Counted from the stretch's first letter, positions 20,153 through 29,146 are shown. The stretch: DNA of 64,000 nucleotides from Arthrobacter sp. 131MFCol6.1 (GCF_000374925.1 NZ_KB895544.1:1-64000); one strand, 5' to 3'. Translations and numbers: made by a program. The notes: generated by a model not told the origin, from the letters alone.

Positions 20153-20737
20153 GTGCGTTTCACTGCGATGAACCGGGGCCAGCGCGGCAAGCTGGCAATG
20201 GCAACGGCTGCACTTGGCATCGGCCTGTTGTCCCTGACCGGCTGCGGCTACATCAACGCCCAGCAGACCACGGAGCAGTACTCGGCCTCGGACGGAACCC
20301 GGACTGATCTTGGTGCGCTGCAGCTGCGCAACTTCATCATCGTCTCCGATGGCGAGGACAAGCCGGGCCGCGTGATCGGCGCCGTGTACAACACGTCCTC
20401 CAACGACGTGGTGCTGACCATCAAGGGTGCGGAGGGCTCGCAGACCCAGGTTCCGGTCAAGAAGAACTCCTACACCATGCTCAACGACTCCTCCGACGCC
20501 GCGATCCTGGACCCGGCCGGCGCCAAGCCGGGCGCCGTCGTCGACGTCACCATCTCCGAGAACGGCACCAACAAGGACGCCAAGTTCACGGTTCCGGTCA
20601 TGGACGGCACGATCGTCGACTACAAGTCGTACCTGCCGACGCCGGAGCCCACCGACTCCAGCACGGCCACGTCCACCGAGACGGCAACCTCGACCGAGAC
20701 GGCCACGCCGACGCCAAGTAGCACCGACGGCCACTAG
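20153..20737 (+). CDS. lipoprotein of unknown function
   Basis: 194 residues from the GTG at 20153, which has AAGGAG (20139-20144) 8 bp upstream; the earlier ATG at 20123 lies before this ribosome site. The N terminus is a lipoprotein signal (MATAALGIGLLSLTGC). The mature domain, rich in beta-strand-like segments (LQLRNFIIVSDGEDKPGRVIGAVYNTSS), ends in a Thr/Ser/Glu-rich low-complexity tail. The pattern suggests an extracytoplasmic beta-sandwich protein. Function not recognised. A very strong bidirectional terminator follows. Confidence 0.82.
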   Translation: MRFTAMNRGQRGKLAMATAALGIGLLSLTGCGYINAQQTTEQYSASDGTRTDLGALQLRNFIIVSDGEDKPGRVIGAVYNTSSNDVVLTIKGAEGSQTQVPVKKNSYTMLNDSSDAAILDPAGAKPGAVVDVTISENGTNKDAKFTVPVMDGTIVDYKSYLPTPEPTDSSTATSTETATSTETATPTPSSTDGH

Positions 20738-20752
20738 CCTCAAGGCCTGACC

Positions 20753-20798
20753 ACACGCAAAAGGAGGGGCACCTGTAGGTGCCCCTCCTTTTGCGTGT
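20753..20798. terminator. bidirectional terminator
   Basis: A 22-bp perfect inverted repeat (20753-20774 with 20777-20798) has A/T-rich ends on both sides: AAAAGGAGGGGCACC pairs with GGTGCCCCTCCTTTT. It lies between the convergent lipoprotein gene and regX3 and can serve both. Confidence 0.92.
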
Positions 20799-20870
20799 CC
20801 CCTGATGTTCAACTGCGCCGGTCTTCCAGCTGCCCGGCGCACTGGCGGCCGGGCAGCTTCTTCAGACCCT

Positions 20871-21551
20871 TTAGGGCTCGAACTTGTAGCCCAGCCCACG
20901 GACGGTGATCAGGTACCGCGGCGCGGAGGCATCCGGCTCGATCTTGCTGCGCAGCCGCTTAACGTGGACGTCGAGGGTCTTGGTGTCCCCCACATAGTCG
21001 GAGCCCCAGACCCTGTCGATCAGCTGGCCGCGGGTCAGGACCCGGCCGGAGTTCCGCAGCAGCATTTCCAGCAGCTCAAACTCTTTGAGCGGCAAGGCGA
21101 TCTGCTCGCCTCCGACGCTGACCACGTGGCGTTCGATGTCCATCCGGACGGGACCGGCCTGCACCGTGGTGGAGACAAGTTCCTCCGGCTCGCTCTGGCG
21201 CCGCAGGACGGCCCGGACCCGGGCCACGAGCTCCCGCGAGGAGTAGGGCTTGGTGACATAGTCGTCGGCGCCCAGTTCCAGCCCCACCACCTTGTCGATT
21301 TCCGAGTCCTTGGCCGTCAGCATGATCACGGGCACCCCGGAGCGCTGCCGGAGTTGGCGGCAGACCTCCGTGCCGGACTGGCCAGGCAGCTGCAGGTCCA
21401 AGAGCACGAGGTCGGCGCCGTTGCGGTCGAATTCGGTGATGGCGTCCAGTCCGTTGTCCACCACCTCCACCTCGAACCCTTCTTTACCCAACAGGTAGGA
21501 CAGGGGGTCGCTGAAGGACTCCTCGTCCTCGACAATCAGAATCCTGCTCAA
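20871..21551 (-). CDS. regX3: response regulator RegX3 (OmpR/PhoB family)
   Basis: 226 residues. Receiver domain with Asp9, phospho-acceptor Asp52 (LLDLQLPG) and Lys101 (VTKPYS), then a winged-helix DNA-binding domain ending in KRLRSKIEPD...RGLGYKFEP. It is the partner of the adjacent SenX3-like kinase and is expected to control phosphate-starvation genes. The TTG start overlaps the senX3 stop (TTGA), with AAGGAG about 7 bp upstream. The neighbouring phoU and gpmA support the SenX3-RegX3 identity. Confidence 0.93.
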   Translation of the reverse strand: MSRILIVEDEESFSDPLSYLLGKEGFEVEVVDNGLDAITEFDRNGADLVLLDLQLPGQSGTEVCRQLRQRSGVPVIMLTAKDSEIDKVVGLELGADDYVTKPYSSRELVARVRAVLRRQSEPEELVSTTVQAGPVRMDIERHVVSVGGEQIALPLKEFELLEMLLRNSGRVLTRGQLIDRVWGSDYVGDTKTLDVHVKRLRSKIEPDASAPRYLITVRGLGYKFEP

Positions 21552-22789
21552 GCGGTAGCTCCTTGCTCATGGACGCCTGCGGCGTCACGTCGTTGCGGTC
21601 TGAGGTCCCGGCTGGGCTTTTGGGCAGCGGGCTTGCCCGCTTCGGGGGCGTCGCCGTCGTCCTGCCCTTCTATCTCGGGAAGTCGAATGGTGAACGTGGA
21701 ACCCTGCCCGAGCCGGGACCACAGGGTCACCTCGCCGCCGTGGTTGGAAATGACGTGCTTGACGATGCTCAGGCCAAGTCCGGTGCCTCCGGTCTGCCGC
21801 GAACGGGCAGCATCCACACGGTAGAACCGCTCGAAGACACGTTCCTGGTCTTCGGCGCTGAGCCCATCGCCCTGGTCCGTCACCGAGACCGCCACGAGGC
21901 CGTCCTTGGCCCGGATGCCCACACCCACCTTGGTGTTCTCCGGCGAGTAGCGGATGGCGTTGTCGATCAGGTTGCGCAGGGCGGTCACGAGGAGGTCCTG
22001 GTCGCCGTAGACCATGGCATCGGCGTGTCCGCCGACCACGAGCTGGATGTTCTTGCTCTCGGCCGGCAGCGCGGAGCGGTCCACGGCCTCGCTGACGACT
22101 GTGTTGATGTCCACCGGGCGGCCCTGCTGCGCGACGTTGGCGCCCTGGAGCCGGGAGAGTTCGATGATGTCCTGGACCAGGGCCGCGAGCCGGGTCGATT
22201 CCTTGTGCATGCGCTTGGCGAAACGTTTGACCGCCTCGGGGTCGTCAGCGGACGACTCGAGGGCCTCGGCCAGGAGGGAGATCGCCCCGACCGGGGTCTT
22301 CAGCTCGTGGGACACGTTCGCGACGAAGTCGTTGCGGACTTCCTCGGTGCGGGTGAATTCCGTCCGGTCATCGGCCAGCAGGAGGACATATTCCTCCGTG
22401 ATGACGGCGGCCCGGACCTGGACAACGATCGTTCCCTGGCCGAGCGGGCCACGCGGCAGCTCCAGCTGCTCTTCGAGGATGACGCCGTCCCGCCGCACCT
22501 TGGCCGTCAGGTCCAGCAGCTGCTGGTGCACCACCGTGTGCCCGCGGACCAGGCCGTAGGCGTAGGCGGCCGGGCTGGCACGGACCACGCCGTCGATCGC
22601 ATCCACCACAACGAAAGCGCGGCCGAGGACGGCGAGCACCTCCGCGGCGCCCTCGGGCAGCGAGGGATCCTCGACGTCGACGTCGACAATGTGCCGCTGC
22701 TGCTCACTCACCCGGAACGCGAGTACGCCGAACATGCCAAACGAGAGGCCGATCAGGCCGGCGATCACGCCGATGAGCATTGGATCCAC
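21548..22789 (-). CDS. senX3: sensor histidine kinase SenX3
   Basis: 413 residues. A single hydrophobic N-terminal segment (MLIGVIAGLIGLSFGMFGVLAF) anchors it in the membrane, then a PAS-like region, a HisKA domain with phospho-accepting His near 160 (NVSHELKTPVGAIS) and a HATPase domain (NLIDNAIRYSPENT; DQGDGLSAEDQERVFERFYRVD; GGTGLGLSIVKHV). It lacks a large extracellular sensor, as in mycobacterial SenX3, which senses phosphate through the Pst/PhoU system. Co-translated with regX3; divergent from phoU. Confidence 0.92.
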   Translation of the reverse strand: MDPMLIGVIAGLIGLSFGMFGVLAFRVSEQQRHIVDVDVEDPSLPEGAAEVLAVLGRAFVVVDAIDGVVRASPAAYAYGLVRGHTVVHQQLLDLTAKVRRDGVILEEQLELPRGPLGQGTIVVQVRAAVITEEYVLLLADDRTEFTRTEEVRNDFVANVSHELKTPVGAISLLAEALESSADDPEAVKRFAKRMHKESTRLAALVQDIIELSRLQGANVAQQGRPVDINTVVSEAVDRSALPAESKNIQLVVGGHADAMVYGDQDLLVTALRNLIDNAIRYSPENTKVGVGIRAKDGLVAVSVTDQGDGLSAEDQERVFERFYRVDAARSRQTGGTGLGLSIVKHVISNHGGEVTLWSRLGQGSTFTIRLPEIEGQDDGDAPEAGKPAAQKPSRDLRPQRRDAAGVHEQGATA

Positions 22790-22849
22790 GGCTCCAGCTT
22801 ATGCTCTGCCACGCGGCCGAAACCGAAATCTTCTGCGATTCGGGCGCCG

Positions 22850-22893
22850 GTTCAGCTAACGTTCACCTATTGGGGCGTAACAGTTCACCGGAC
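22850..22893. promoter_or_regulatory. PHO-box-like direct repeats (RegX3 site)
   Basis: Four consecutive 11-bp units: GTTCAGCTAAC (22850), GTTCACCTATT (22861), a degenerate unit (22872) and GTTCACCGGAC (22883). 11-bp spaced GTTCACC repeats are the PHO box bound by actinobacterial PhoP/RegX3. An additional inverted copy (GGTGAAC, 22925-22931) lies nearer phoU. The site sits between senX3 and phoU and may regulate both, including autoregulation. Confidence 0.8.
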
Positions 22894-22987
22894 ACTGCAA
22901 GAGTTGACAGTTGGAGCGCCGGTAGGTGAACCGAAATAGGCCCGCCACTTCGATTGCAGGCAATATTTCCGAGGAAAGGACGCACAC

Positions 22988-23650
22988 GTGCGTAAGGTTT
23001 TTCAGGAGGAGCTCGCCCAGGTAAGGGAACAGCTCGTCGAGATCTCAACGCTGGTCACAGAGGCCATCGACAAGGCCACGACAGCTTTCCAGGGCGCCGA
23101 TATCGACCTCGCCGAGGACGTGATTGCCGCCGATGCCCGCATCGACTTCCTGCAGAACAGCCTCGACGAGCGTGCCATCGACATCCTCGCCCTCCAGGGC
23201 CCGGTGGCGAGCGATCTGCGCATGCTGGTTGGTTCGCTCCGGATGAGCGCCTCGCTCGAACGCATGGGCGACCTCGCCCGCCACTTGGCGCAGCTGGCGC
23301 GTCTGCGCTACCCGGCGTCGGTGGTCCCGGACCAGCTACGGGAGACCTTCAAGGCTTTCGCCGAACAGGACCTGCTGATCGCCCAGAAGCTCACGGAGCT
23401 GCTGGCAACCCGCGACCTCGGCGTGGCCCGGGAGATCATGAAGGCCAACGGCGCCGTCAACGACCTTCACCTGAGCGTTTTCCAGGCGATCGCCCGCAGC
23501 GACTGGCAGGAGTCGCCGGCCACTACGGTGGACGTTGCCCTGGCCAGCCGCTACTTCGAGCGCTTCGCGGACCACGGCGTCTCCGTGGCCCAGAAGGTCA
23601 CGTACCTGGTGACCGGCGCGTGGCAGCCGAGCACGATCGAACACAACTGA
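22988..23650 (+). CDS. phoU: phosphate transport system regulator PhoU
   Basis: 220 residues with the two-repeat helical-bundle PhoU fold: VRKVFQEELAQVREQLVEISTLV at the start, then GDLARHLAQLARLRYP and, in the second repeat, RYFERFADHGVSVAQKVTYLVTG; both repeats carry the metal-binding E-x-x-x-D pattern. PhoU links the Pst transporter to the SenX3 kinase and restrains it under high phosphate. GTG start with a GAGGAAAGGA ribosome site. Divergent from senX3-regX3 across the PHO box. Confidence 0.93.
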   Translation: MRKVFQEELAQVREQLVEISTLVTEAIDKATTAFQGADIDLAEDVIAADARIDFLQNSLDERAIDILALQGPVASDLRMLVGSLRMSASLERMGDLARHLAQLARLRYPASVVPDQLRETFKAFAEQDLLIAQKLTELLATRDLGVAREIMKANGAVNDLHLSVFQAIARSDWQESPATTVDVALASRYFERFADHGVSVAQKVTYLVTGAWQPSTIEHN

Positions 23651-23729
23651 CTCCGGCCAACCGCGGCTGATCCAGCCGCCGGTACAACGGCACTGATAGC
23701 AACCGCGCTGGCACAACTGCGCTGATACA

Positions 23730-23775
23730 AAACGACGGCGTCCGGTCACCTTGGGGGTGGCCGGACGCCGTCGTT
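23730..23775. terminator. bidirectional terminator phoU/gpmA
   Basis: A long stem pairs AACGACGGCGTCCGG (from 23731) with CCGGACGCCGTCGTT (to 23775), flanked by A and T runs on opposite sides. It lies between the convergent phoU and gpmA. Confidence 0.88.
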
Positions 23776-23818
23776 TGTGCTCTGTGCCCTGCTCAGTGCC
23801 TAATCGGGCGGGAGCCGG

Positions 23819-24565
23819 CTACTTCTTGCCCTGGTTGGCTACTGCCTTAATGGCCTCGGCGGCGGCCTCGGGATCGAGGTAGGTGCCGCCCGGGTTCAGC
23901 GGCTTGAAGTCCTCATCCAGTTCGTAGACCAACGGGATGCCGGTGGGGATGTTCAGGCCGGCGATGTCCTCGTCGCTGATCCCGTCAAGGTGCTTGACGA
24001 GGGCGCGGAGCGAGTTGCCGTGGGCGGTGACCAAGACGGTCTTTCCGGCCCTGAGGTCTTCCTTGATGTCAGATTCCCAGTACGGCATGAGCCGGATCAG
24101 GACATCCTTGAGGCATTCGGTGCGCGGGACGGCGTCGCCGAGGTCCGCATAGCGCGGGTCCCCCACCTGGGAGAACTCGGAATCGTCGGCCAGGGGCGGC
24201 GGCGGGGTGTCGTAGGACCGGCGCCACAGCATGAACTGCTCCTCGCCGAATTCGGCGAGGGTCTGGGCCTTGTCCTTGCCCTGCAGCGCGCCGTAGTGGC
24301 GCTCGTTGAGCCGCCAGTCGCGCTTGACGTCGATCCAGCCGCGGTCGGCTTTTTCCAGGGCCAGGTTTGCCGTGTTGATGGCCCGCTTCAACCGCGAGGT
24401 GTAGAGGATGTCGGGGAGGATGTTGTTCTCCACGAGCAGCTCGCCGCCGCGCACCGCCTCGGCACGGCCCTGGTCATTGAGGTCAACGTCCACCCAGCCG
24501 GTGAACAGGTTCTTGGCATTCCAGTCGCTGTGGCCGTGGCGCAGCAGAATCAGCTTGTAAGTCAT
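23819..24565 (-). CDS. gpmA: 2,3-bisphosphoglycerate-dependent phosphoglycerate mutase
   Basis: Glycolytic/gluconeogenic enzyme of 248 residues. The histidine phosphatase signature [10 protein letters not shown] places the phospho-His at position 10; further motifs are [14 protein letters not shown] and [18 protein letters not shown]. The ATG at 24565 fits the conserved start [10 protein letters not shown] and AGGA upstream; an in-frame ATG three codons earlier (24574) is the alternative. Neighbourhood with senX3-regX3 is conserved in actinobacteria. Confidence 0.95.
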   Translation of the reverse strand: MTYKLILLRHGHSDWNAKNLFTGWVDVDLNDQGRAEAVRGGELLVENNILPDILYTSRLKRAINTANLALEKADRGWIDVKRDWRLNERHYGALQGKDKAQTLAEFGEEQFMLWRRSYDTPPPPLADDSEFSQVGDPRYADLGDAVPRTECLKDVLIRLMPYWESDIKEDLRAGKTVLVTAHGNSLRALVKHLDGISDEDIAGLNIPTGIPLVYELDEDFKPLNPGGTYLDPEAAAEAIKAVANQGKK

Positions 24566-24640
24566 GGTTTTCATCCTAGCCGAGCGGTTGGCGGCGGCGC
24601 CGAGCGTTACACCGCGCGCGTTTCAAAGCGTGCTTCAGGG

Positions 24641-24703
24641 CAACGCGGGGTCACTTCCGGCCCATCCCGCGGCCCACCACGGGACACAAGTGACCCCGCG
24701 TTG
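24641..24703. repeat. dispersed palindromic repeat, copy 2
   Basis: Outer arms CAACGCGGGGTCACTT (24641-24656) and their exact complement AAGTGACCCCGCGTTG (24688-24703) pair over 16 bp. The centre keeps the CCGGCCCAT word of the other copies but is otherwise diverged, with a small TCCCG/CGGGA stem. It lies in the divergent gap between gpmA and the methyltransferase gene, 17 bp before the latter's start, so it may affect its expression. Confidence 0.85.
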
Positions 24704-24720
24704 GAGGATAGGCTTGGGCG

Positions 24721-25569
24721 GTGGTGCAGAAGGCTGAACGGGTGCTGGCCCCCCGAAACCAGGGCGGAACGAGAAGCGGCGCGCGCGGCGGCAGGCCCGT
24801 GGGCAACGTGACCCGCGGAACCACGAACCCCAACCGGATGCGCCGCGTGGACCGCTGGCTGACCGGGCCGCAGGGCTGGCGGCTGCGGGCCGCGGCCGAT
24901 CCCCTCGCCGTCGACCTCGGTTACGGCGCCTCGCCGGCCACCGCCGTCGAACTCTTCGAACGCCTCGCCGCGGTCCGCGCGGACGTACAGATGGTGGGGA
25001 TCGAAATCGAACCGGAGCGCGTCCGGCACGCCCACGCCCTGGAGCGCCCGGGCCTGAAGTTCCAGCTGGGCGGCTTCGAGCTGCCCGTGACCGGAAAACC
25101 CGTGCTGGTCCGCGCCTTCAACGTGCTGCGCCAATACGAGGAAACCGACGTGGCGGGCATCTGGCGGCTGGTGCAGGACCGGCTGGCCCCGGGCGGGCTG
25201 TTCATCGACGGCACGTGCGATGAAATCGGGCGGCGCGCCGCCTGGGTGGCGCTCGACGTCGAGCGGCCGCTGAGCCTGAGCCTGTCCATGCGGTTCGGCG
25301 CCTTCGCGCTGCCCTCCGACGTTGCCGAAAGGCTGCCGAAGGCCCTGATCCACCGCAACGTCCCCGGCGAGAAAATCCACGCCTACCTGCAGGCGATGGA
25401 CAAAGCCTGGCTGGAAGCGGCGCCGCTGGCGGCCTTCGGAAACCGGCAGCGCTTCGGGGCGATGTGCCGTGCACTGCTCGACGCCGGCTGGCCGATCCAG
25501 GACGGCCCGTCCCGCTGGCGAATGGGCGAAGTGACGGTCGACTGGGAAGCCGTGGCCCCGGGACCTTAG
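24721..25569 (+). CDS. class I SAM-dependent methyltransferase
   Basis: 282 residues. A Rossmann-fold methyltransferase: motif I LAVDLGYGASPATAVELF, an acidic motif II region (VGIEIEPERVRHA), and a later segment LVRAFNVLRQYEE. The first 40 residues are basic and probably disordered. The substrate cannot be inferred. The start at the GTG (24721; a second GTG follows immediately) lies directly after repeat copy 2. Convergent with the DUF2516 gene. Confidence 0.8.
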   Translation: MVQKAERVLAPRNQGGTRSGARGGRPVGNVTRGTTNPNRMRRVDRWLTGPQGWRLRAAADPLAVDLGYGASPATAVELFERLAAVRADVQMVGIEIEPERVRHAHALERPGLKFQLGGFELPVTGKPVLVRAFNVLRQYEETDVAGIWRLVQDRLAPGGLFIDGTCDEIGRRAAWVALDVERPLSLSLSMRFGAFALPSDVAERLPKALIHRNVPGEKIHAYLQAMDKAWLEAAPLAAFGNRQRFGAMCRALLDAGWPIQDGPSRWRMGEVTVDWEAVAPGP

Positions 25570-25584
25570 GCGGTCAGGCCGGTG

Positions 25585-25938
25585 TCACCAGGGGCCGTAG
25601 GGGCCCATGTTGCGGCCACGGCCGGCGTCTTTGACCGCGGGGCGGACGTCGGCGAGGTACACGGACGCGGCCGTCACGGCTGCAAGGCCGAAAATCCCGA
25701 GCGAACTGGCACCGCCGCCGCTGCCCAGCTGCGCGAGCAGGGAGAACAGGCCCACGGCGAACGCGCCGCCGGTCAGGGCCAGCCAGAAGGTCTTGGTCCG
25801 CTTCGATACGGCCTCGAACGCGTTGGCCTTGTGCCGGAGGCAGTCGAAAAACGCCCATGCCTCCAGGGCAAAGGCTACGACAGCCAGGACCAGGTAAACC
25901 CCGGATTCGACAAAGTAAATGAGTATGCGTCCGTCCAC
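25585..25938 (-). CDS. DUF2516 family membrane protein
   Basis: 117 residues with about three hydrophobic segments (FVESGVYLVLAVVAFALEAWAFF; FWLALTGGAFAVGLFSLL; SLGIFGLAAVTAASVYLADV). The DCLRHKANAFEAVSKRTKTFWLAL pattern between helices is typical of DUF2516, a small actinobacterial integral membrane family of unknown function. GTG start. It begins 9 bp after the cystathionine gamma-synthase stop, so they are probably co-transcribed. Confidence 0.82.
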   Translation of the reverse strand: MDGRILIYFVESGVYLVLAVVAFALEAWAFFDCLRHKANAFEAVSKRTKTFWLALTGGAFAVGLFSLLAQLGSGGGASSLGIFGLAAVTAASVYLADVRPAVKDAGRGRNMGPYGPW

Positions 25939-25947
25939 TCCCCCAGC

Positions 25948-27144
25948 CTAGCCGTCCAGAGTGCCCAATGCCTGCTCCAAATCGGTCCAAAGGTCTTCCA
26001 CGTTCTCAATGCCCACGCTCATCCGGACCAGGTTGTCCGGCACGCTCTCCGGCTCGGCGGCGTGCCGGCGCCGGCGTTCGATCAGGGATTCCACCCCACC
26101 CAGGGACGTCGCGGGGAGCCAAAGCTGCAGGGCCCGGATCATGCGGTCCGCGGCTTCCGCGCCGCTGAGGCCACCGTCCTGCCCCACGACCGGAGCCACC
26201 TCGATGCACAGGACGGAACCAAACCCCTTCATCTGCGCCTTGGCCCGCGCGTGGCCGGGGTCCGAGGCCAGCCCGGGGAAGCGGACGCCGGCGACCTTCG
26301 GATGGCCGTCGAGCCGCTCGGCCAGGATCTGGGCCGAGGCCTGCGAACGCTCGATCCGCAGCGCCAGGGTACGGAGCCCGCGCAGCGCCAGCCACGCCTC
26401 GAACGGTCCGGCGATCCCGCCGTGGATGGTGCGGTGGTGCAGCAGGGCGGCGCGGAGACCGGCGTCGGAGGTCACCAGCGCACCGAGCACGACGTCGGAG
26501 TGGCCGGAGAGGTATTTGGTCACTGAATGCAGCACGACGTCGGAGCCCAGGCTCAGGGGCTGCTGCACCAGGGGCGTGGAAAAGGTGTTGTCAGTGACGA
26601 CGATGGCGCCGGCCTCGTGGGCCGCGGCGGTCAGGGCCCGCATGTCCGCGACGCCGAGCATGGGGTTCGTGGGGCTCTCCAGCCAGAGCATGCTGGCGGC
26701 GCGCCCGCCGGCCGGGGCAAGCGCCGCAAGTACGGCGTCGGTGTCCGCGATGTCAACAGTCCGGAGCTCGAGGAACCCCTTGGCCGCCAGCTCGGTGGCC
26801 ATCGTGACCGATCCCGCGTAGCTGTGCGACGGCATCACGAGCACGCCCTGGGCGGGCACCAGGGACAGGGCCGAACTCACGGCGGCGAGTCCCGAGGCGT
26901 AGAGCAGGCCCGGCAATTCCGCGCCTTCCAACTGGCCCAAAGCCTCTTCAAAGGGGTCCCACGTGGGGTTGGAATACCGTCCGTAGCCACGGTCGCCGTC
27001 GCCCAGCGGTCCCGTGCCGAAGTAGGTCGAGGACAGCACCAGCGGCGGGTTGACCGGTTCGTCGCGGGTGCGCGGCGGGCGCCCTGCCGCCACAACCAGG
27101 GAATCCGGCGAAAGCGTGGCGGCCTGTTCTTCAGTAAGACTCAT
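25948..27144 (-). CDS. cystathionine gamma-synthase / trans-sulfuration PLP enzyme
   Basis: 398 residues of the Cys/Met metabolism PLP family. The Schiff-base Lys is in SVTKYLSGHSD, near residue 209; GYGRYSNPTWDPFEEAL, YASGLAAVSSALSLV and DNTFSTPLVQQPLSLG are the cofactor- and subunit-contact motifs. It could be cystathionine gamma-synthase or a lyase; these cannot be separated safely by eye. It is divergent from tmk and upstream of the DUF2516 gene. Confidence 0.87.
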   Translation of the reverse strand: MSLTEEQAATLSPDSLVVAAGRPPRTRDEPVNPPLVLSSTYFGTGPLGDGDRGYGRYSNPTWDPFEEALGQLEGAELPGLLYASGLAAVSSALSLVPAQGVLVMPSHSYAGSVTMATELAAKGFLELRTVDIADTDAVLAALAPAGGRAASMLWLESPTNPMLGVADMRALTAAAHEAGAIVVTDNTFSTPLVQQPLSLGSDVVLHSVTKYLSGHSDVVLGALVTSDAGLRAALLHHRTIHGGIAGPFEAWLALRGLRTLALRIERSQASAQILAERLDGHPKVAGVRFPGLASDPGHARAKAQMKGFGSVLCIEVAPVVGQDGGLSGAEAADRMIRALQLWLPATSLGGVESLIERRRRHAAEPESVPDNLVRMSVGIENVEDLWTDLEQALGTLDG

Positions 27145-27242
27145 GAGGACAGGGTACGTGGGCGCCCGGCAGGGTACCCAAGCCGTTACGCCGCAGACGA
27201 TGCGCAGACTAGAGTGTCGGGGATTGTCGGTAGTCTAGAACC

Positions 27243-27947
27243 GTGACTACCCAGAGCCCCGGAGCGTCCCCTCGACAGTTGTCCGGTCAGTTGCCCGGCC
27301 TGTTGCCCGGACTGTTTATTGCCTTCGAGGGCGGAGACGGCGCCGGCAAGTCCACGCAGGCGGCTGAACTCGCCAAAGCGCTGGAATCCGGCGGCTTCAC
27401 CGTGCTGCGGACCCGCGAACCGGGCGGCACCGCGATCGGCGAGAAGCTGCGTTCCCTCGTGCTCGATCACGGCCACGGCCACATCGATGCCCATACCGAG
27501 GCCCTGATTTTCGCGGCATCCCGTGCCGCGCACGCGAGCCAGGTCATCCGGCCCGCCCTGGAACGCGGCGAGATCGTCCTCACGGACCGGTACATCGACT
27601 CCTCGGTCGCGTACCAGGGCGCCGGCCGAGGCCTCGGAACGCAGGCGGTCCGGGACATCAATGCCTGGGCAACATCGGACCTGCAGCCGGACCTGACCGT
27701 ACTCCTCGACGTCGAACCCGCCGTTGGCCGGCAACGGCGCACTGCCGGCGAGGCCGCCGAAGACCGCCTCGAGTCCGAGGCCGACGAATTCCACGCCAAG
27801 ATCCGGACGGCCTTCCTGGACCTTGCCTCCGCCCGGCCCGAGGCGTATCTGGTGCTGCCCGCCCGCCTGCCCGTCGCCGAACTCGCCGCCCGGATCCTCG
27901 AGCGCGTCGAATCCCTGCTGGCCGTCACCCAAAGCAGCACAGCATGA
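27243..27947 (+). CDS. tmk: thymidylate kinase
   Basis: 234 residues. Phosphorylates dTMP to dTDP. P-loop EGGDGAGKST (residues 29-38), the DR motif in LTDRYIDSSVAYQG, and an arginine-rich LID region (RQRRTAGEAAEDRLE). The first 24 residues, rich in repeated GQLPGLLPGL, extend beyond the usual start and may be partly spurious. GTG start at 27243. The stop overlaps the holB start (ATGA), so the two are coupled, as in many bacteria. Confidence 0.94.
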   Translation: MTTQSPGASPRQLSGQLPGLLPGLFIAFEGGDGAGKSTQAAELAKALESGGFTVLRTREPGGTAIGEKLRSLVLDHGHGHIDAHTEALIFAASRAAHASQVIRPALERGEIVLTDRYIDSSVAYQGAGRGLGTQAVRDINAWATSDLQPDLTVLLDVEPAVGRQRRTAGEAAEDRLESEADEFHAKIRTAFLDLASARPEAYLVLPARLPVAELAARILERVESLLAVTQSSTA

Positions 27948-29086
27948 CAGTCTGGGACGACCTCCAGGGCCAGGACGCCGTCGTGGCCCAGCTGCGCCAA
28001 GCGGCCCAGAACGAAGGGCTCACGCACGCGTGGCTTTTCACCGGTCCGCCCGGCTCCGGCCGTTCCAACGCCGCGAAGGCGTTCGCCGCAGCCTTGAACT
28101 GCGACCAGGAGGACGTCAGCCTGCGCGGCTGCGGCGAGTGCCCGGCGTGCCTGACCATCCTCGGAGAAACCCACTCCGACGTCGCGTTCGTGCGCACGGA
28201 GAAGGTCACCATCACGATCGATGAGGCCCGCGAGCTCGTCTCCACCGCAGGGAACCGGCCGTCGTCGGGCCGGTGGCGGATCATCGTGGTGGAGGACGCG
28301 GACCGGATGGCCGAGCGGACCACCAACGTGCTGCTCAAGGCCATCGAGGAACCCACGCCCCGCACCGTCTGGATGCTCTGCGCGCCCTCCCCCGCCGATG
28401 TCCTCGTGACCATCCGCTCCCGCTGCCGCCCGGTCGCGTTGCGGCTTCCGCCCGCCGCCGCCGTCGCGGCCCTGCTGGTCAAGCGCGACGGCGTGGACCC
28501 GGCGGTTGCCGAGCGTGCCGCCCGTGCGGCGCAAAGCCACGTCGGGATCGCCCGCCGCCTGGCCCGGGACCCGGAGGCCCGGGAGCGCCGGCTCGAGACG
28601 GTGCGGTTCCCGCTGTCCCTTCGCGGCGTCACGGCGGCGGTCATGATGGCCGAGAAACTGGTCAAGATCGCCACCGAGGAAGCCAACAGCTCCAACGACG
28701 AGCGCGACGCCGCCGAGAAAACCGCGCTTCTGGCCACCCTCGGGGCCCCCGAAAGCGGCACACTGCCGCCGGCCATGCGGAGCCAGGTCAAGCAACTCGA
28801 GGACGACCAGAAGCGCCGCGCCAAGCGTTCCGTCACCGATTCCCTTGACCGCACCCTGACGGACCTGTTGTCCTTTTACCGGGATGTCCTGATCATCCAG
28901 ATGGGGAACGCTGTGGAACTCGTCAACGTTGAACTCAGAAGCGAAGTCGAAGACTTCGCCTCCCGTTCCACCGCCGAAGTTACCCTTGCCCGCATGGACG
29001 CCATCAACAAGGCCCGCACGCGAATCACCACCACCAACGTGGCCCCGCTGCTGACGATCGAGTCCATGGCTTCCAGCCTTATTTGA
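27944..29086 (+). CDS. holB: DNA polymerase III subunit delta'
   Basis: 380 residues. Clamp-loader subunit. The N-terminal AAA+ domain has the degenerate P-loop GPPGSGRSN (Arg in place of the catalytic Lys, residues 34-42), the four-Cys zinc module (CDQ...CGECPAC), VVEDADRM and the SRC motif (IRSRCRPV). The degenerate P-loop fits delta', which does not hydrolyse ATP. Overlaps tmk by 4 bp. Confidence 0.92.
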   Translation: MTVWDDLQGQDAVVAQLRQAAQNEGLTHAWLFTGPPGSGRSNAAKAFAAALNCDQEDVSLRGCGECPACLTILGETHSDVAFVRTEKVTITIDEARELVSTAGNRPSSGRWRIIVVEDADRMAERTTNVLLKAIEEPTPRTVWMLCAPSPADVLVTIRSRCRPVALRLPPAAAVAALLVKRDGVDPAVAERAARAAQSHVGIARRLARDPEARERRLETVRFPLSLRGVTAAVMMAEKLVKIATEEANSSNDERDAAEKTALLATLGAPESGTLPPAMRSQVKQLEDDQKRRAKRSVTDSLDRTLTDLLSFYRDVLIIQMGNAVELVNVELRSEVEDFASRSTAEVTLARMDAINKARTRITTTNVAPLLTIESMASSLI

Positions 29087-29146
29087 CGGTCCCTGCCGCT
29101 CAAACGATCATCTTCGCTTTCGTTCCTAGCCTCCAAGGAGAACCGC

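Noticed and set aside
27944..28100. Arg instead of Lys in the holB P-loop as a defect
   Set aside because: A degenerate P-loop is normal for the delta' subunit, which does not need to hydrolyse ATP.
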